From Siphonodentalium dalli (lineage: Eukaryota > Mollusca > Scaphopoda > Gadilida > Siphonodentaliidae), in the NCBI GenBank assembly GCA_032622095.1, contig CP136063.1:30506987-30570986 (forward strand): a stretch of DNA of 64,000 nt. The letters are read 5' to 3'. Both the position numbers and the translations under genes were made by a program. The notes beneath the pieces were generated by a model. That model did no database searches, was not told the DNA's origin, and was given only the letters and a program-made list of their open reading frames with translations. This document shows, piece after piece, positions 61,307-64,000 of the stretch; position 1 is the first letter of the stretch; the number at the start of each line of letters is the position of its first letter.

Positions 61307-62695
61307 ATGCCAGCAGCTGAATCGAAAGCCACCATTCCCAATTCGATATACACTCCGGTTAACGTCGCATTCTTAGGTTGGGCGCTGCAGAGTTATCCGG
61401 ACCGGGGTTTCGTACAGTTTTTGTTAGAGGGATTTACTTCCGGTTTTCACACAGGTATTTCAGATCTGCCAAAACAATCATTAAAACTGCGAAATCTGCA
61501 ATCGGCAGTCAAAGACCCCTCGGCAGTTGACGAGCTTTTGGCAAAAGAACTAGCCAACAATTTCATATTCGGTCCATTTTCCGAGCCTCCTTTCGCCACG
61601 TATCGCATTAACCCAATCGGTATTGCAGTTAGAAAATTATCAAAGAAAAAGCGCCTTATTGTGGACCTTTCTGCACCACATAACTCGTCTAAAGAACACT
61701 CTCTTAACTCATTAATTAGTCAAGAAGAATTTTCGCTGACATACGTATCTGTCGATCACGCTGCAAAGATCATTAAACAACTACCTCCAGGCAGTCATCT
61801 TTTCCACTGCGACATTAGTAGCGCTTTCAAACTGTGTCCGACAAAAAAGGCCTTATGGCCTTATTACGGCATCAACTGGCGTGGCAAATTTTACTTCTAT
61901 TCAAAATTGTGTTTTGGCAGTCGCTCGTCCCCTAAGATTTTCAATTCTTTATCAATTGCTCTCTGCTGGATTGCCACCAACATTTATGGGATACCCAACT
62001 TGCTGCACTACTTAGACGATTTTGTCACAATTATACCCAGAGACGTTAACCCTCAGCCGGTAGTAAATAACCTGCTGAAAGCTTTTTCAGACGCCAACGT
62101 TCCTCTAGCCGAAGAGAAGTCAATAGGCCCCACTACCTGCTTAGAATTCCTAGGCATTATTTTGGATTCGGAAAGAATGGAATGTCGCCTCCCTCACGAT
62201 AAATTAGCTCGTCTCAAGCAGCTGCTGCTATCATTTATGCAAAAAAGTACCTGCTCAAAACGGGAATTATTGAGTCTGCTAGGCCATATGAGCTTCGCCG
62301 GTAAGGTCGTAGTTCCCGGCCGTTCATTCATTTCATATTTAATATCACTTGCATCATCTGTATCAGAATTGCATCATCATATTAACATATCAGCCGCTTG
62401 CCGTAGAGATATAGCCATGTGGCTTTCATTTCTGGAATCGTGGAACGGTTCCTCCGTCTTTCTGAATAACGAGTTCACATCATCAAGCGATCTGAGCCTA
62501 TATACTGATGCAAGTTCTACAATTGGTTTTGGAGGAATTTTTCGCACTCAGTGGTTTCACGGCAAGTGGCCTCTAGAAATGAAAATTGAGCATGATAAGG
62601 ACTGGTCAATGGCATTTCTGGAAATTTATCCCATAGCTATAGCATCCATGATATGGGGCCACTTATGGTCCAATAAGCGCATTGTTTTTGTGTGA
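61307..62695 (+). CDS. Reverse transcriptase-RNase H
   Basis: 462 residues from ATG 61307. Reverse transcriptase motifs: RLIVDLSAP (117-124), FHCDISSAF (Asp169), CFGSRSSPKIF and the catalytic YLDD (235-238), then FLGIILD. RNase H begins LYTDASSTIGFGG (Asp401) with FLEI (Glu439). The frame breaks at 62693 in a run of five T: one more T would continue into the next ORF, which starts LCDNEA, so a single-base loss or a -1 frameshift site is implied. The sequence type fits DIRS/Ngaro reverse transcriptases. It copies element RNA into DNA. Confidence 0.85.
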   Translation: MPAAESKATIPNSIYTPVNVAFLGWALQSYPDRGFVQFLLEGFTSGFHTGISDLPKQSLKLRNLQSAVKDPSAVDELLAKELANNFIFGPFSEPPFATYRINPIGIAVRKLSKKKRLIVDLSAPHNSSKEHSLNSLISQEEFSLTYVSVDHAAKIIKQLPPGSHLFHCDISSAFKLCPTKKALWPYYGINWRGKFYFYSKLCFGSRSSPKIFNSLSIALCWIATNIYGIPNLLHYLDDFVTIIPRDVNPQPVVNNLLKAFSDANVPLAEEKSIGPTTCLEFLGIILDSERMECRLPHDKLARLKQLLLSFMQKSTCSKRELLSLLGHMSFAGKVVVPGRSFISYLISLASSVSELHHHINISAACRRDIAMWLSFLESWNGSSVFLNNEFTSSSDLSLYTDASSTIGFGGIFRTQWFHGKWPLEMKIEHDKDWSMAFLEIYPIAIASMIWGHLWSNKRIVFV

Positions 62696-62948
62696 TAATG
62701 AAGCGACAGTTCTAATCATTAAAAAAGGCCGCTCAAAAATTCCATCAATTATGAAGCTTATTAGGCGTCTTACCCTATCGGCATTAAATCACAATTTCAT
62801 GTTTTATGCATCATACATTCCATCCAAGCATAATAATGTAGCTGACAGTCTGTCACGTTATTGTTTTCAGGAATTCCGAAAACTGGCACCGGAAGCAGAT
62901 TCCGAACCAATTCCATGCCCCGCCTTCAACGCGGTCATGGCAATCTGA
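62685..62948 (+). CDS. RNase H C-terminus (frame-shifted continuation)
   Basis: Continues RNase H with FLCDNEATV (third catalytic Asp) and SKHNNVADSLSR (the last Asp). It is separated from the main ORF only by the frame break in the T run. Ends at TGA 62946, overlapping the recombinase ORF. Confidence 0.75.
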   Translation, partial: FLCDNEATVLIIKKGRSKIPSIMKLIRRLTLSALNHNFMFYASYIPSKHNNVADSLSRYCFQEFRKLAPEADSEPIPCPAFNAVMAI

Positions 62949-63964
62949 TCGACAGGGCAGAGGAGCTGTGGTCAAATTCTGTTTCCCCTCAAACTCGGGT
63001 CCAATACCTAGTCGGACTTAACTGGCTCAGAAAGTTTGCGCTACTAAGTGACATTCACATCAGTAGCACAGTTCAGCTACCAGTATTGAATGAAAGTGTG
63101 ATTTTACAGTTCATAGCATTCTGCCACTTTGAGATTAAGTTGTCATATTCAACTTTGAAGTTATAATTGTCAGGTATTCGTTTTTTCTATATCTCAGCTG
63201 GTCTGCCAAATCCCTTAGAGCAACCAAATGGCCATCCATGGCCAAGAATCCATGGCGTCCTCAAGAGTATTAAAAAACAACAAAGCACCACAGCTCGTCC
63301 GCGTCTGCCGATCACTTTCAATATTCTCCAAAAACTCGTAGTCAAACTCAACCTTTCGCCTTCATGCATTTCTAACATCGATTGCCTTGTAATGAAAACG
63401 GCTCTCGTCATCGGTTTCTTCGGTTTCCTCAGGTGTGGAGAATTTACCATTACCAGCGCCCGTGAAAAAGCGTCTGCCATACTATTGCGCGACATTTCCT
63501 TCATCAATCGCGAAAAGCAAAAAACAGCATCATTGCTTCTGCGGCACTCTAAGACTGACCCTTTCAAGAAAGGCGTTCATATAAAATATTTCTGCCTATC
63601 TCCAATTTGCCCAGTCTTACTTCTAGAACAATTAATCTCAGCCCGGCGTGTTAATGGAGCTTCCGAAAATTCACCCTTATTCGTTAACAGCGCCGGTGAC
63701 CCACTAACACGCCAAACTTTCGTCAGCAACCTTAAAGCTCTAATTCTCAGCTGCGGCATTTCATCACAATATTATTCAGGCCATAGCCTCCGTATTGGCG
63801 CTGCAACCACTGCATGTGCTGCGCGGCTAGAGGATCATCTGATCAAAACACTCGGCAGGTGGGAGTCTGACTGTTACACGCGATACATTCATACCCCCAT
63901 CGACACATTATATCAGGCTCATTGCGCCTTATCCCAAGCATCCAGTACCAGCAGCTGTATTTAA
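62915..63964 (+). pseudogene. Tyrosine recombinase of the retrotransposon (one nonsense codon)
   Basis: From ATG 62915, overlapping RNase H by 34 bp. The N-terminal helical domain (RAEELWSNSVSPQTRVQYL) runs to a single in-frame TAA at 63164; the frame is then open to 63964. The catalytic set is complete: Arg in FLRCGEF, Lys in RHSKTD, HSLR (His-x-x-Arg), Trp in LGRWES, and the nucleophile Tyr in CYTRYIHT. It would integrate circular element DNA without a classical integrase. The lone stop makes this copy probably defective unless read through. Gag, RT-RNase H, recombinase order with no methyltransferase suggests Ngaro-type. Confidence 0.85.
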
Positions 63965-64000
63965 GTTAGTCATGTTCACCCATGTTCTTGTTAATGTACA

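Noticed and set aside
63187-63567. Minus-strand 126-residue ORF
   Set aside because: Antisense shadow of the tyrosine recombinase.

Overview
This is a window of AT-rich eukaryotic nuclear DNA from a metazoan. I infer an aquatic invertebrate, most likely a mollusc. The evidence is tandem C2H2 zinc-finger genes, spliced gene fragments, a tRNA-derived SINE, many cut-and-paste transposons with intact target-site duplications (TSDs), a P2X7-C-terminus-like gene remnant and a tyrosine-recombinase (Ngaro/DIRS-type) retrotransposon. Nothing prokaryotic is present, so there are no operons or ribosome binding sites. The species cannot be named from the sequence alone.

Positions 1-15,880 hold a head-to-tail tandem array of a 6.33-kb unit: two complete copies (1-6332, 6333-12666) and a third cut short at 15,880. 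Each complete unit carries a degenerate AT-rich minisatellite, an internal duplication, a palindromic CCAACGTTGG-type array, and a TATA-driven C2H2 zinc-finger gene whose array runs on into a broken, frameshifted finger graveyard. The third unit stops at a TTAA-flanked foldback MITE exactly upstream of where its gene should lie.

Positions 15,880-31,560 carry two intact, more diverged paralogues (13 and 11 fingers) in the same orientation. They share 5' and 3' flanks with each other, and the 11-finger gene also shares its promoter block with the tandem genes. The flanks are split by a MULE-like element (9-bp TSD) and a PIF/Harbinger-like element (TTA TSD). In both cases the uninterrupted site is visible elsewhere in the window.

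Positions 31,560-45,600 are a transposon graveyard: a decayed Harbinger transposase with a convergent second ORF remnant, two hAT elements, a pogo-like remnant, tandem repeats, local segmental duplications, and three phase-compatible mini-exons of an unrecognised gene (40,529-41,891).

Positions 45,600-51,000 contain the 5' part of an LTR retrotransposon (primer binding site plus Gag), a hAT insertion, a broken SGNH-hydrolase-like coding stretch, and several piggyBac-like MITEs built round a large perfect hairpin. Positions 51,550-55,240 hold a two-exon P2X7-C-terminus-like pseudogene with a hAT element inserted at its stop codon. Positions 59,570-63,964 hold an almost complete Gag / reverse transcriptase-RNase H / tyrosine recombinase retrotransposon, whose 3' repeats lie outside the window.

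The host-like genes are the zinc-finger cluster, probably sequence-specific DNA-binding proteins evolving by tandem duplication, and the mini-exon gene. Nearly everything else is mobile DNA or its debris.
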